NCBI GenBank assembly: GCA_023512835.1 | Contig: CM042090.1 | Coordinates: 15,054,617-15,118,616 of the forward strand | DNA: 64,000 nucleotides | Reading direction: 5' to 3' | Origin: Taxillus chinensis | Taxonomy: Eukaryota > Streptophyta > Magnoliopsida > Santalales > Loranthaceae | In this document: positions 49,456 through 60,554 of the stretch, piece by piece | Numbering within the stretch: the stretch's first letter is position 1 | Layout of the letters: each line of letters starts with the position of its first letter | Program-made: the position numbers and the translations under genes | The notes under the pieces: model-generated | What the model saw: only the letters and a program-made list of their open reading frames with translations | Databases searched by the model: none | Told to the model about the DNA's origin: nothing

Positions 49456-51407
49456 TATACTTATGTGTTGATCACTCATATTATGAATGAATTGACTCAC
49501 AGCATTAACTACATATTAATTATCAAGTCTAGTGTGAGACAGATAAATTAATTTTCTCACTAACCTTTAATATCTCTCCTTGTTGGTTGGAACTTGATAA
49601 GGATAGATAGTTAGATCATGGTTCATCTTAATAGGAGTATCTGCAGGTTTGCAGGCCAAATTTTCAATTTCAGCTAGAAAGCCTAGAACATACTTCCATT
49701 GAGAGGGAAAATTTCCCTATTTGAATTGGAATACTTTACTGCTGAGGAAGTATTTTAGGTCCCCCAAGTCCATCTCAAATTCCTTTGTTAAATGACAATG
49801 ATGTTTTTCTATTTTGCTTTGTTATTATCTATAACAATCATGTCAATTACAAAAATAATAAGCAAGGTAATATCATCACTATTTCCTTTATAGAAGAGCA
49901 TTTAATCAGCTAAAGCTTGCTTGAAATTAAACTCCTACATTGAATCAGTTGACCAAACCAAGTTCGTGGTAACATTAGAAGATAACTTTAGAAAACCCAA
50001 TCTATTAAGCTCTTTACGATCACAAAGATGATATCTCATGCGTGCATGATTGTCAAAAAATTGTAGGGTTAGAATCTAAGGTGTCATTTGAATGGAGAGA
50101 TATATGTGAAAAAACAAGTGCGTCAATAGAAACGTGTGTAGTATGGTCAATCTCAAAAAAATCTTCCAATGGCATAATAGTGTATCATTGAGAAAAAGAT
50201 CGGTGTCAATAGTAGCATTCTGTCTTGTATAATATTTTTCAACCATCCGAGTTAGCCTCTCAATCTCACTTTCTTCAACTATAACAGGATCAGGAGCAGC
50301 GAAAGACTCCTTCTCACCTACAATAGTTGAATCTTCCCTCTTCTAAAAAATCTACACCTTTTCATTCAATTATAATTGATCATCTTCCTTACTAGTAAAC
50401 TCTCCCTGAATATGAACAAGTGATATGTCTCTAGAAAAATAGAACATGTGTTTACAAAATTGAACATCTATAGACACGTATTGTTTTTTTATAAGGGGAT
50501 GAAAACATTGATAACCCTTTTGAGAATTCAAGTAATCCAAAAACACATTTGAGAACATGAAAATTAAATTTATCCCTATAGAGTTGGTACGCATGAACAT
50601 AACAAACAAAACCAAAAACCTTAAAGCGAATGTTAGGGATATGGTGAAAAGGAGGACAACATTCTCAAAGGAATTTGATCTTCAATGACATGAGAATGCA
50701 TACAGTTGATAAGATAAACACTAGTCATGATAGCATTATCCCCAAAACATTTTAAGAACTACGTAAAACATAAAATCCGAGTCACCTCGAGAAGATATAA
50801 GTTTTTATGTTCTGCTATGCCATTTTATTGTAGAGTGTAAATGCATGTTGTCTGATAAAGAATGTCGTGTTGTTTAAATAAATTAGCTAAAAGTTAATTC
50901 ATAAACTCACGATCGTTATCAGAATGAAACACCTAAACCAAAATATAAAACCGTGTGACAATCATTTGATAGAATTGTGAAATAACATCAATAACATCAT
51001 TTTTTGATTTCATCAAATATATCTAAATTACTCTAGTACATTTATCAAGAAAAGACACAAAATATCTATGTCCGAAAGTTGAATGGGTAGAAAAGGAATC
51101 ACAAACATCGGTGTAAACACAAAAAAAGACTTTATTTAGACTAATTTTAGAATGAATTGGATAATTTTTAACATAAATATATTATTCACACTTTAAACTA
51201 GAAATAGAAATATAAGAAAAAAAGTAAGATAATAAGCATTTTAAAGTAGCAAAAGAGAAATGCCTTAAACGATAATACCATAAAAGATTGTCTCATTTCT
51301 TACTTGAGATTCCTGACAAGATTGTAATATATAACTAAATATACAACTAGCTAATTACAACCATTGCCAACTCATTTGTATGGCTCATTCTAACTTCTTG
51401 CATGTAC

Positions 51408-51812
51408 AAATCTTAATAGATAAGAGTCGAATAACAAAAGCTAACAAAAATACAGTACATGCTGAGATCCATAATGAATGAGAACCTGATAACTAACTAG
51501 TTAAAAGTAAAAAATATAGTAAAACATACTGAGGTTTGTAGGTTGATGGGTGATCAGTATTGTAACCTGCTAGAGAGTGGATGAGCAACCAAAAAAGGCT
51601 CCCAGCATAATAGCACCAAGGACAACCTTCAATGAAAAAATACAAATCTTAATGGATAAGAGTTAGATAACTAAAGTTGACAAAAATACACAACATATCC
51701 AGATTCGTAATGAATGAGAATCTGATAACTAGTTGGAAGTAAAAAAAAATTACAGTAGATCATACCTGATAACTATTTGGAAGTAAACAAAATACAGAAC
51801 ATATCGAGGTCT
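51408..51812 (+). repeat. Imperfect tandem repeats
   Basis: Units starting CAAATCTTAAT-GATAAGAGT and running to AATGAATGAGAA-CTGATAACTA then AGTAAA-AAATA-AGTA-A-CATA recur at about 51408-51540 and 51641-51760, with a partial third at about 51760-51812. Confidence 0.7.
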
Positions 51813-51819
51813 AAAAAAA

Positions 51820-53490
51820 AAAGTTTGAAGCCCTTTCTTGGTGGGGAATGAGCTTCTCAATATCTTTGTGATCTTTTGTTTTGTTTAGTATAACGAATTT
51901 CAAGTAGGATTTTGCTTTCAAATTCTAAAAATATTGGTTTCATATATTAATTTAATATGATTATTTTGTAAATTGTATTTTGAAAATGTGTGGACATCAC
52001 AGTTATTTTAAAAAATTATTTTTAATTATTTTTTATTTTTAAATTTAAATTTGATTTGAAAAGGAGATCCAAATTAGTTTTAGACAAAAAATATTACTTT
52101 TTTATCTGGAATCATCATTTTTTAAAAAATATGAGATTTAATTGTTTTTAAATATATTTTTTTTAAAACATACTCTTTCTCCTATCACATAAAATTTAAT
52201 TCTAAAATTTAAAATTTAATACGAACTCCAATAAAGATTCAAAATCATAAAAATAGACTTTAGAAATGAAAATACGTACCAAATGACACATTTATTTTTT
52301 TGAACCATGCTGATATTGGTGTCTTCACTGAACCAATAATATAATTAAGAAAAATTAGCAAGCAAAGCATGAGATATTGCACAACGGCGTTAGTGTAGAA
52401 ATCAAAGGAAATGTCCATAACATAACTTTCCAGTAGGCTTGTCCATTATATTAAAGTCATTGCATGCACTAGTGAACCTTGGTCTCACAGGAAATAATGC
52501 AGTAGAAAATAATTTCAAGGGGGTCCACAGGCATTGCCGCAACATTTGAACTAGCAAACTATACATCTCTTTCACCCATACATGAGACACGGACAACTAA
52601 AGATCATAGGTATCCGACACCTCAAATGACCAATGCCCGGAATTATATGGGCAACTTCTGAGGCTGTTTCATTCAGAATGGGGATTTCCAGAATTGGCGG
52701 GCATGAATTCTGATCAACAACGGATTTAATAATTAGCATAAAATACTTTCAATTACATGTGGCCTGAATTTATGATCTAATATAACTCTTTAACGACTAC
52801 TCAATAGAAACTCTTCAACAACTATTCGGGCATACCACGAAGGAGAAAACTCCTGCAAACGATTTGCAAGGTCTTCAATTATAGTCTTCAATTCAATTCA
52901 GAGATGCAGAAAAAAAGACCTAACAATTCAATAATAGTTTATACAATAATGTACTTAGTGATGTCAAAATCGTACAATTCACGATTTGATTCAGAATTAA
53001 AACAATTTGAACCAGTTTGTATAATCATTTCTTAACTGAACTGATTTTTTTTCAAAAATTCTAAATTTGGGTCCAGCAGGGCCTAATTTGTGGGTTTTTA
53101 AAAGCATAGACTTCCCACATAAACTATGGGTTGGGAGTTCAATGTTATTACCCAAGCAGATTTGTTCTTCCAAATGTCAATGAGATTGAGACAACCTTCT
53201 AGAAATCAATGAGTGCATGATTTTTTTTGAAGTGCGAAGGTCAAACACAAACAATCAGTAAAGCATCTACAGCATATCCACTTCTTGCATCAGTCCTGAA
53301 TCCTGAAATTATGATCATAGAATTTTTTTAAATTTTATAATGATTCATGAAATACAAAAAAAAAAAGAATGAAAGCAAGAGAGAAGTACATTTGAAGGAC
53401 ATAATGTAGAACAGGCCCTCAAAAAACAGTAGTTTACCTGCTTAGTTTTGCACCCCTATTTTTATTCATGAGGGTTTTGGGGGGGCAATG
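51820..53490. other. Intergenic DNA, no gene seen
   Basis: Contains an inverted AT-rich element copy (about 52010-52295). The stretch 52320-52640 is less AT-rich but no frame could be matched. Confidence 0.5.
52010..52295 (-). repeat. AT-rich dispersed element, copy 3 (inverted)
   Basis: Read on the minus strand it opens with CATTTGGTACGTATTTTCAT and continues with GGAGTTCGTATTAAATTTT, matching the order in the copies at 12195 and 16625. A further inverted relative lies at about 57130-57375 (GTGTATTTGGTATGATGAG). Confidence 0.4.
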
Positions 53491-53494
53491 CATC

Positions 53495-53787
53495 TAGAGA
53501 TGGCAATTCCGACCCGATGAGACCCGCCTCATCCAGTCATCCTGACCCAGGCAGATTTTGCTTGACCCATCCCAACTTGAAGAGGCAACAAGGCGGACAT
53601 AGGTATTGGGCGACCCGTCCTACCCCGACTTTTTTCAAGGTTTTTACGTAGTTTTAGCTTGAAATACCGAGTCCGCCCCAACTCACTATACTTGTTGGTC
53701 TTGCCCTACCCCAAATCCATCCAAGGCAGGTTTGAGTCATTCACTATCTGGTCCCCACCAGCCCCATTAGTGAAGTTGTCATCCCTA
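53495..53787. mobile_element. hAT-like MITE
   Basis: Terminal inverted repeats TAGAGATGGCAA (53495-53506) and TTGTCATCCCTA (53776-53787) match at 10 of 12 positions. They are flanked by ATGCATC (53488-53494) and ATGTATC (53788-53794), a near-perfect 7-bp target duplication (hAT elements normally make 8 bp). The interior is GC-richer with CGACCCG/GACCCATCC strings, as is common for this plant MITE group. It sits about 120 bp past the PPR stop codon and could fall in its 3' UTR. Confidence 0.75.
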
Positions 53788-53909
53788 ATGTATCCTGTAG
53801 TTCTCATATATGTAGATAGGTAGAATCCACAAACTCTATATGACAATTTCATCCACTGTCAATGAAGAACTTGAGTCGAATTACATTTGATAAAAGGATC
53901 GAACCTCTG

Positions 53910-56900
53910 TCAGCTCTCGTCATACAAAAAGCAATCAGTTTCAGCACAATAACCATAATCACTCATTACTGCCATCAAATCCTTTATGACCGGAAGAAAT
54001 TCTCCAGCATAAGCATGAAGCTTATCTCCGGCAACAAATAATTCTGTTTTCTCTTGCACAGAAATCCAACTACATCCAGGCAACTTCCTCACTCCTCTCT
54101 CTTTCATTGCCTTCCTCAGAGCATTGACCTCGTCCCAGTTCCCTGATGCGGCATATATATTAGACAACAACACATAGGGTGAAGAATTTTGGGGCTCCAA
54201 TTCAATGAGTTTCATAGCTGCCCACCTCCCCCTTATTCCATCCCCGTGTATTTTGCAAGCACCAAGTAGGGTGGCCCAAATCATTGCACCAGGTTCAAAC
54301 TTTAGGTTTTCAATGAACTCCTTGGCTTCTTTGAGAAAGCCACACCTGCCAAGAAGATCAACCATGCATGCACAGTGGTCTACTCTTGGCTCAATATTAT
54401 AGTCATTTACCATAACATTGAAAATCCGACGGCCTTCAAAAACCCACCCAGCATGACTACATGCAGTGAGGACGACAAGAAATGTCACCTCATCAGGACT
54501 AACACATGTTCTGCTCATCTCCTCAAAGACCTTCAGAGCACTCTCTGCATAACCATTTTTAGCAAATCCAGCTATCATTGAATTCCAAGAAAAGACATCA
54601 TTTTTTCTAACCATCTCCTCAAAAAAATTTACCGAACTCTTCATATCCCCGCACTTGGCATACATGTCGACTAATGCACTACCAATCAACTCATCTGAAC
54701 CAAAACCAGCACGGAAAATGAGAGAATGGATCTCCTTACCATCTCGGAGAGAAGCTAAGGCAGCACAAGCTTTGAGAACACTAGCAAATGTGGCTTGGTC
54801 TGGCATAGCAGTGTAACCATGCATGTCGCGAAATAATTGTAAAGCCAACTCACTGCAATCATTTTTAGTGAATCCAGAAATCATAGCTGTCCACAATATG
54901 GTACTCCTTGGATGTGGGAATTCTAAGAAAAGAACACTTGCAGTTTTTGTACTAAGAGTATTCATGTACATACCCAATAGGGCAACACCCAAGAAATCGC
55001 TGTCACACAAAAATCCAAACTTAAGTACAGAGCAATGGATTTGTTTTCCTAGAACCAACTTATCACATCCATCACATGCATCCAAAAGGCTAACAAAAGT
55101 GATTTCAGAGGGAGTCAACCCTTCGTTGCGCATTTCACGATATAGATTCACAGCCTCCTCTAAATTGACAATGGTGTACCCAGCAATCAAAGAGTTCATG
55201 GAGACCACACTCCGGTTAGGCATGCGAGAAAGAACTAGAGATGCAGCTGTTAGGGCTTCACATTTGGCATACATATCAATGAGGGAGCTTCCTGCATAAA
55301 GGCTGATTTCAAGACCACATTTAACCACTAAACAATGGACTTGCCGACCTTTCTCAAGGGCTTGAAGATTTGCACAGGCACTGAGCACACTGGCCAAGGC
55401 CACTTCATCAGGGACAATCCCATTAAAAATCCTTCTTTGAAACATCCTGAACGCTTCATCCTCATTTTTTCCATGCACATAACCAACAATTATTGCATTC
55501 CAGGAAATACTGTCTCTATTCCTTATGAGCCCAAATTGTTTCCTCGCTTCCTTTAAAGCCCCACATTTAGCATACATATCTACCAATGCGTTTCCAACAA
55601 ACAGATTGGAATCAAAGTTGTTTTTGATGATAACTGAATGAAATTGACCCCCAGCCTCTAGACCTTCCAAGAAAGCACATGCACTCAAAACACTAGTATA
55701 TGTGAACTCATCAGGCTTAAAACCACAGCCCCTCATATCAAAGTACAAATAAAACACCTCATAACCATCATGGTTCTGCATATAACTTTTGAGCATTGTA
55801 TTCCACGACACAACATTTCTTTCACTGAGAACATCAAAAACTTTCCTCGCAGCCTCCACATTATTGCACTTGGCATACATATTAATCAATGAACTTCCTA
55901 CATATACATTGGAATCTAAACCCTGTTTGATAGCCTCAGAATGAACTACCACGCCATGGTCAAGAGAAGCTAAACTAGCAATCGCGCTGAAAATGCTTCC
56001 TAGTGTGGACCGTGTGGATTTGATGCCTGATTTCTTCATATCCCAAAAGTAATTGACAGCTTCTACCTCAAGACCTCTCTGGGCATGCCCTGAAATCATC
56101 ACATTCCAAGCCACCGCATTTGGATGGGTCATTTGGGAAAACAGGTGGCGTGCATCACCAAGCCTCCCTAAACCTACACAAGCAGTTATGACAGTTATAA
56201 ATGCTACCTGGTCTGGAACATGCCCAATTTCTCGCATTTTCTCAAATATTTTCAGTGCCTCCTCAGGCAAACCACTCTGGACATATCCAGCCACCATGGC
56301 AGTCCAGGAAACCGTGTCCGGGTTTATAGCCTTGTCAAAAACTCGTCTAGCATCAGCCACAGAATGGCTTTTAGCGTACATACCAATCAAAGAACCCTCA
56401 CAGAATGAATCAAATTCAAATCCCATCTTAATAACACTACAATGAACCTGTCTGCCTAATCTAACAGCCATCAATCTCCCACAAGCAGATAGAACAATTG
56501 CATAGGTATGCTGATTTGGGAAACCCCCGGAAACCTGAACATACCCAAAAGACTGAACGACTTTGTCCCACAGACCGGACATCGAGTACACCGAAAGAAG
56601 GGAGTTCCATGCCAACACATCTCTCTTGTCGAGCAAACTGAATGCCTTCTCGGCGTAATCGAGGTTGCCACACTTGGCGTAGAGGTTGACTATGGCATTG
56701 CCGAGCTGCCCATAAGATCCAACCCCGTGTTTCACGCTGTGGGCGTGGAGGATTTTAACGGCGCTTGAAGGTGAGTATTTTCTCTGGGGCTTTTCGTCGA
56801 ACACCCTCCAGGTGTCATTGCGTCGACATGCATTTTGGCATGAATTGAGGAGAAGGCTGCGTATGGAATCATTCTGAGCCCTCTGTGGGATGGTTGAGAA

Positions 56901-56957
56901 ATTGGGCGACTTGGAAAACGACTGCGAATTTGGTCTGCGGAATGCTTGGAGACGCAT
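53910..56957 (-). CDS. PLS-type pentatricopeptide repeat protein, MEF12-like (1015 aa)
   Basis: Intronless, as usual for plant PPR genes. The ATG at 56957 is the first in frame. The N-terminus is Arg/Ser-rich (MRLQAFRRPNSQSFSK) and looks like a mitochondrial targeting sequence. It is followed by a long run of P, L and S repeats with the usual anchors: GNAIVNLYAKCG, DVLAWNSLLSVY, GSLIGMYAK, SWTAMVAGYVQSGLPEEAL, VGNALVDMYAKCG, VSWNTMLKSY. An E domain follows (LLGACKIHGD, ELEPQNSSPYVLLSNIYAA, GCSWISVQEKTELFVAGDK). There is no DYW deaminase domain. PLS-E proteins bind organelle RNA site-specifically for C-to-U editing and recruit a deaminase from elsewhere. The repeat-by-repeat wording follows Arabidopsis At3g09040, which I recall as MEF12; that name is from memory. 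No frameshift or stop. Confidence 0.93.
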   Translation of the reverse strand: MRLQAFRRPNSQSFSKSPNFSTIPQRAQNDSIRSLLLNSCQNACRRNDTWRVFDEKPQRKYSPSSAVKILHAHSVKHGVGSYGQLGNAIVNLYAKCGNLDYAEKAFSLLDKRDVLAWNSLLSVYSMSGLWDKVVQSFGYVQVSGGFPNQHTYAIVLSACGRLMAVRLGRQVHCSVIKMGFEFDSFCEGSLIGMYAKSHSVADARRVFDKAINPDTVSWTAMVAGYVQSGLPEEALKIFEKMREIGHVPDQVAFITVITACVGLGRLGDARHLFSQMTHPNAVAWNVMISGHAQRGLEVEAVNYFWDMKKSGIKSTRSTLGSIFSAIASLASLDHGVVVHSEAIKQGLDSNVYVGSSLINMYAKCNNVEAARKVFDVLSERNVVSWNTMLKSYMQNHDGYEVFYLYFDMRGCGFKPDEFTYTSVLSACAFLEGLEAGGQFHSVIIKNNFDSNLFVGNALVDMYAKCGALKEARKQFGLIRNRDSISWNAIIVGYVHGKNEDEAFRMFQRRIFNGIVPDEVALASVLSACANLQALEKGRQVHCLVVKCGLEISLYAGSSLIDMYAKCEALTAASLVLSRMPNRSVVSMNSLIAGYTIVNLEEAVNLYREMRNEGLTPSEITFVSLLDACDGCDKLVLGKQIHCSVLKFGFLCDSDFLGVALLGMYMNTLSTKTASVLFLEFPHPRSTILWTAMISGFTKNDCSELALQLFRDMHGYTAMPDQATFASVLKACAALASLRDGKEIHSLIFRAGFGSDELIGSALVDMYAKCGDMKSSVNFFEEMVRKNDVFSWNSMIAGFAKNGYAESALKVFEEMSRTCVSPDEVTFLVVLTACSHAGWVFEGRRIFNVMVNDYNIEPRVDHCACMVDLLGRCGFLKEAKEFIENLKFEPGAMIWATLLGACKIHGDGIRGRWAAMKLIELEPQNSSPYVLLSNIYAASGNWDEVNALRKAMKERGVRKLPGCSWISVQEKTELFVAGDKLHAYAGEFLPVIKDLMAVMSDYGYCAETDCFLYDES

Positions 56958-59900
56958 TGAAACATACACGAGTCCAGCATGAGGACCTGCCTACAGACAC
57001 GCCTTTTCTTAAAATTCAAATTTCCCATTGGTGGAGTTTTGCTTTTTTATTCTTTTTGGAATTAAAATTTGATTGTAATTTGAAAGATAGGGAATGTGTT
57101 CAAAAAAAAAAAAGAGTCTAATAAAATATTTTTTATACTTTTAAAATTTGAATTCAATAAAAAAAGATTATGAGCCTAATTAATAAACCAGAGAAAAAAT
57201 AACAAATAAAATATATTTAAATTTTTCATTAAATTTAAATTTTAAAATAAAAATTTTAAAAAATAATTTTAAATCCACTAATTTTGAAAATTAGATTTTA
57301 AAATAAATAATTTCAAATTCATCTAAGCCACTATTTTTATAAAATAATCACCCAAACTCATCATACCAAATACACTACATATATATATATATATAATTGA
57401 ATATTATAAAATTATATTAGCCAAAATTGTTCTTGAAAAAATAAAATATTTATGCCAACATTATTATTTTAATATAGTTTATCATTTATCATTTATCATT
57501 TAACTTTGAGTTTGGTTGTTATTTAAAAAAATCATATTTGAAATAATTTATCACCTTAAATTAGCTTTTAGAATTTTTTTTAATGATATGACTGTCGATT
57601 TGATCATTTTGATTGTAATTGAATTTAATTTAGAGTTGTAATATTTTCATGTGTTTTTATTTGTAAAATAATTAATTAATTTAGAATACTATAAAATAGG
57701 AGCTGGATGTTCTTTTTAGGAATTTTTTTTGTTCCCTTCTTATATGGAGAGCTTAAAAGGAAGCTTTTGTTTTTCATCCGTTCTTAGGTTTTGGGGTGGT
57801 TCATTAGGTGGTAAATATGAATAAAAATATGAATTAATAAAGATTAAAGCATTTTTGAATTTTTTTTGAGGTAAGGGTCCATTCTTTATATTTCTCTTCG
57901 CGCCCTATTTGTAACTTAAATGAAAAAAGACATGGTGTATGTGCGTGTCAGAGAGAGAGGGATTATTAGATGACATTGTTCAATTTGGAATTCTGATCTC
58001 TATTAATTAGTTTTGATAAATATGAAAATCATGTTTTGGGCTTATATTGGTGTTAAAAAAAATGAATGTGTATGAATATTGGGTTGTTCGTATGTATATT
58101 TTCTTGTCCTAAATGAGATATATATAATGATTTATTATATATTAGGGTTCATTAGTTGTTGTTTTTACTAAATTAGGCCAGAAGTGTCATGATATTGATA
58201 TTATGGCTTTTGGTTAGTTTTGGTTGAAAGTTTGTTGGAATTTAGGTTTGGAAAGAAATTCATTGTTGGATAAAAGTTTTAATTTAGTGAGATTGCAAAT
58301 GTTTTGTTTAATGGTGTGGTGAACATTCAATTTAATGGAGTGGTGAACTTTTGGATGGAAGTTGTGTGATGTAACTTTTGATTTTAAATCTTGAATGATC
58401 TTTCAGATGAAGGCAGACTGTGAACTTGTGATTTAAGGCACGTTACTAACTTTTAGTTTAAAGTTATTTTATCTCCTTGCAGTTTATACTATTATTTGTA
58501 ACTTTTGATGATATATTATCATGTTTGTATTATGATTTTTAGAGTATAAAATAAAGTAATAATCATACATTAGAAGGTAACCCAAATGTGCATTAAACTT
58601 TTACGTATACATACAAGTTATATATAGAACCAAAATTCATGTTTTCAAGTCTTTCTTTAATTGATTTCATGTTTTTACTCTATTCTTATTTTTACTCTTA
58701 TTTTTATTAGTCTCGACTTTGTAAGAGATTATAATTGTTGTCAATTGCTAAAACTTGAGATATAAAGAGTATATATAAACGAAATATAAAAGAATTAGAA
58801 AATTAAAACAATCCAAGGTTGAGAGTGTTTAAATTAAGTTTAAAAAATATTTAAGTCAACATTTAAGTTTTAAAACAAGTATAAATCAGTTTAAGTCTAA
58901 AATCAATGTAGATCTACTTTGGGGCACTCTCGTTTTTAATGGCTCTACTCCCTAAAATAGTTGCATCCACTTGGGAGACTCTATAGTTAGTTTTTATTTT
59001 CTAAGATTTTCCCGAATGTGGGATATGGTTGGAGAATTTCCCATCCCTACATTGTAACATTGTCGGTTGAGTCTAGACGAGGCAAATTGTATGACGACTC
59101 AATGACAAAATTTAGGTTAAAAAACTCATATTTATACCTCAACTCTATTATTTAATTAAAATATACTTAGATGAATTCTCAAAATATGAATTTTTACATA
59201 TTCAATTATGATCTTCTCATTGAGAATGATGCTTTTTTATGGTAATTTAGAAAAAATAAAGAATTAATATTTTAAAGACAATTATAACAGTAACTAATAA
59301 AATACTAACTTTTGAATGACAAACTCTATAACTCACCAATCCAAGTGCAACCCTTTTGGAAAAAATTAAATAAAAGATAAAGTAAATTGATGTGCCTCAC
59401 ATATCATTATTTAATTTAAGAAAATACATAATTAAGTTTAAATTTAAACAAATAATTTAGTTCATACATTTTAAATCATAATAATTAAATCCTTTAACTT
59501 TACGTTGAGAAATAATTACGTTCAGAGGTTGCATTTAGTACGCAATCTATTTTCAGAATTTGGTTTCTATTTTTCAAAAACTATGAGCCCAAACTCATTA
59601 TAAAATAATTTAAATTAAAAAATCAGTTTTGAAAACAGGTGGGTTCTATATTTGTTTTCAAAAAATATTTTAATTGTTTTTTTAAAATATTTTGTAGGAG
59701 TCATAAATAAATATTTTATTCTTATTTTTACTTCTCATCTATTTTATTATTTAGACATATCATATGTTTTTTAAATTTGTATATGATCTAATTTTTTTAA
59801 AACACATTCTTTTCAAAACATATTCTTTCTTTTATCAAAATTTCGTAATTAAAATTTTGTCTTCAATGTTTAGTGACTAACTTATTATATCATGTAAAAA

Positions 59901-60010
59901 CTATTAAAAGGGCTATATATGCAAAAAAACTACATACACCAAGACCGAAACAAAACCAAGACCTATGCTTAGGCCACGGGACCACTGGGTGACCATGTGT
60001 TGTGGGTAAA
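56958..60010. other. PPR promoter and AT-rich spacer, no gene seen
   Basis: The first 150 bp are the leader and promoter of the PPR gene. The rest is AT-rich with an inverted dispersed-repeat copy at about 57130-57375. No coding content. Confidence 0.55.
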
Positions 60011-60011
60011 T

Positions 60012-60554
60012 TAGGGATGAGCAACAAGTATCTGTATTTGTTATCTCTCTCGTTTTTCATCTGTTCTCATTATATGGGACGGATTATTCTGCTCAAGCGG
60101 GGGCAGGAGATGTTTTAAAACTTGATCTTCTGTTTATGCGGGATGTAGAACGGTAATAGATAATGGGATATCCTATCCTGCTCTTGTTCCGCTTCATTTT
60201 AATCGTTTTGTATTTATAATTTTATAATATTTTAAATATTATTATTTAATTATTTTGTAATTATTGTTTATAAATTTTGATATTTTTAATAATATTTGTT
60301 ATTGTGAATTAAATTAGTTTTTGTTGTCAAAAATGATATAGAAATTTGATTTGAATTAAAATTATTTATATGGATATAACTAATAAAAAGCACTAGTGAG
60401 ATTCAAGTGGATGAAATATCTCTTACTAGTCTTACTAAAGACAGGTAATGAGATATGAGACGAGATATAATTTTAAAATTTAATTTTTTGGCTAGATGGG
60501 AGTGAAAAATAGTAATAGATTAATCTTGTACTTGATAAGATAGGTATCACCCTA
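60012..60554. mobile_element. Possible hAT-like non-autonomous element
   Basis: The left end TAGGGATGAGCAA and the right end, reversed, TAGGGTGATACC are similar. The interior has the strings GGGGGCAGGAGAT and GATAATGGGATATCC, common in plant elements of this kind. No clean target duplication was seen, so the boundaries and class are uncertain. Confidence 0.4.

Larger units (their letters stand above)
48093..51410 (-). mobile_element. Dead Ty1/copia retrotransposon with nested LINE
   Basis: Read on the minus strand from high to low coordinates: LTR-like fragment (about 51410-51340); GAG-pre-integrase (about 51300-51180, WYYRLRHFSFATLKC); integrase (about 51110-50790, FGHRYFVSFLDKCTRV, then HSDNDREFMN and NGIAEHKN, keeping the D, D, E positions); post-integrase FLDYLNSQKGYQCFHPL (about 50540); late reverse transcriptase (about 49870-49590, LRWTWGT/YVLGFLAE and PADTPI in shifting frames); RNase H (about 49350-49030, KHGYLDIMGYIDSNFT, SWLRNLKA, FDNK); and the end of pol at about 48345-48310 (KLNMYDI..stop). 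Stops in every domain mean it is inactive. Gag is missing, so there is an internal deletion. A LINE lies inside the RNase H-to-end segment. The 3' LTR boundary (about 48093-48295) is inferred. Confidence 0.82.

Noticed and set aside
51240..51290. tRNA primer-binding site of the copia element (TGGTATTATCG on the minus strand)
   Set aside because: The same bases read as WYYRLRH of the pre-integrase domain, so the resemblance to TGGTATCAGAGC is chance.
54823..55299. Plus-strand open frame of 158 codons inside the PPR gene
   Set aside because: Antisense shadow of a long intact coding sequence.
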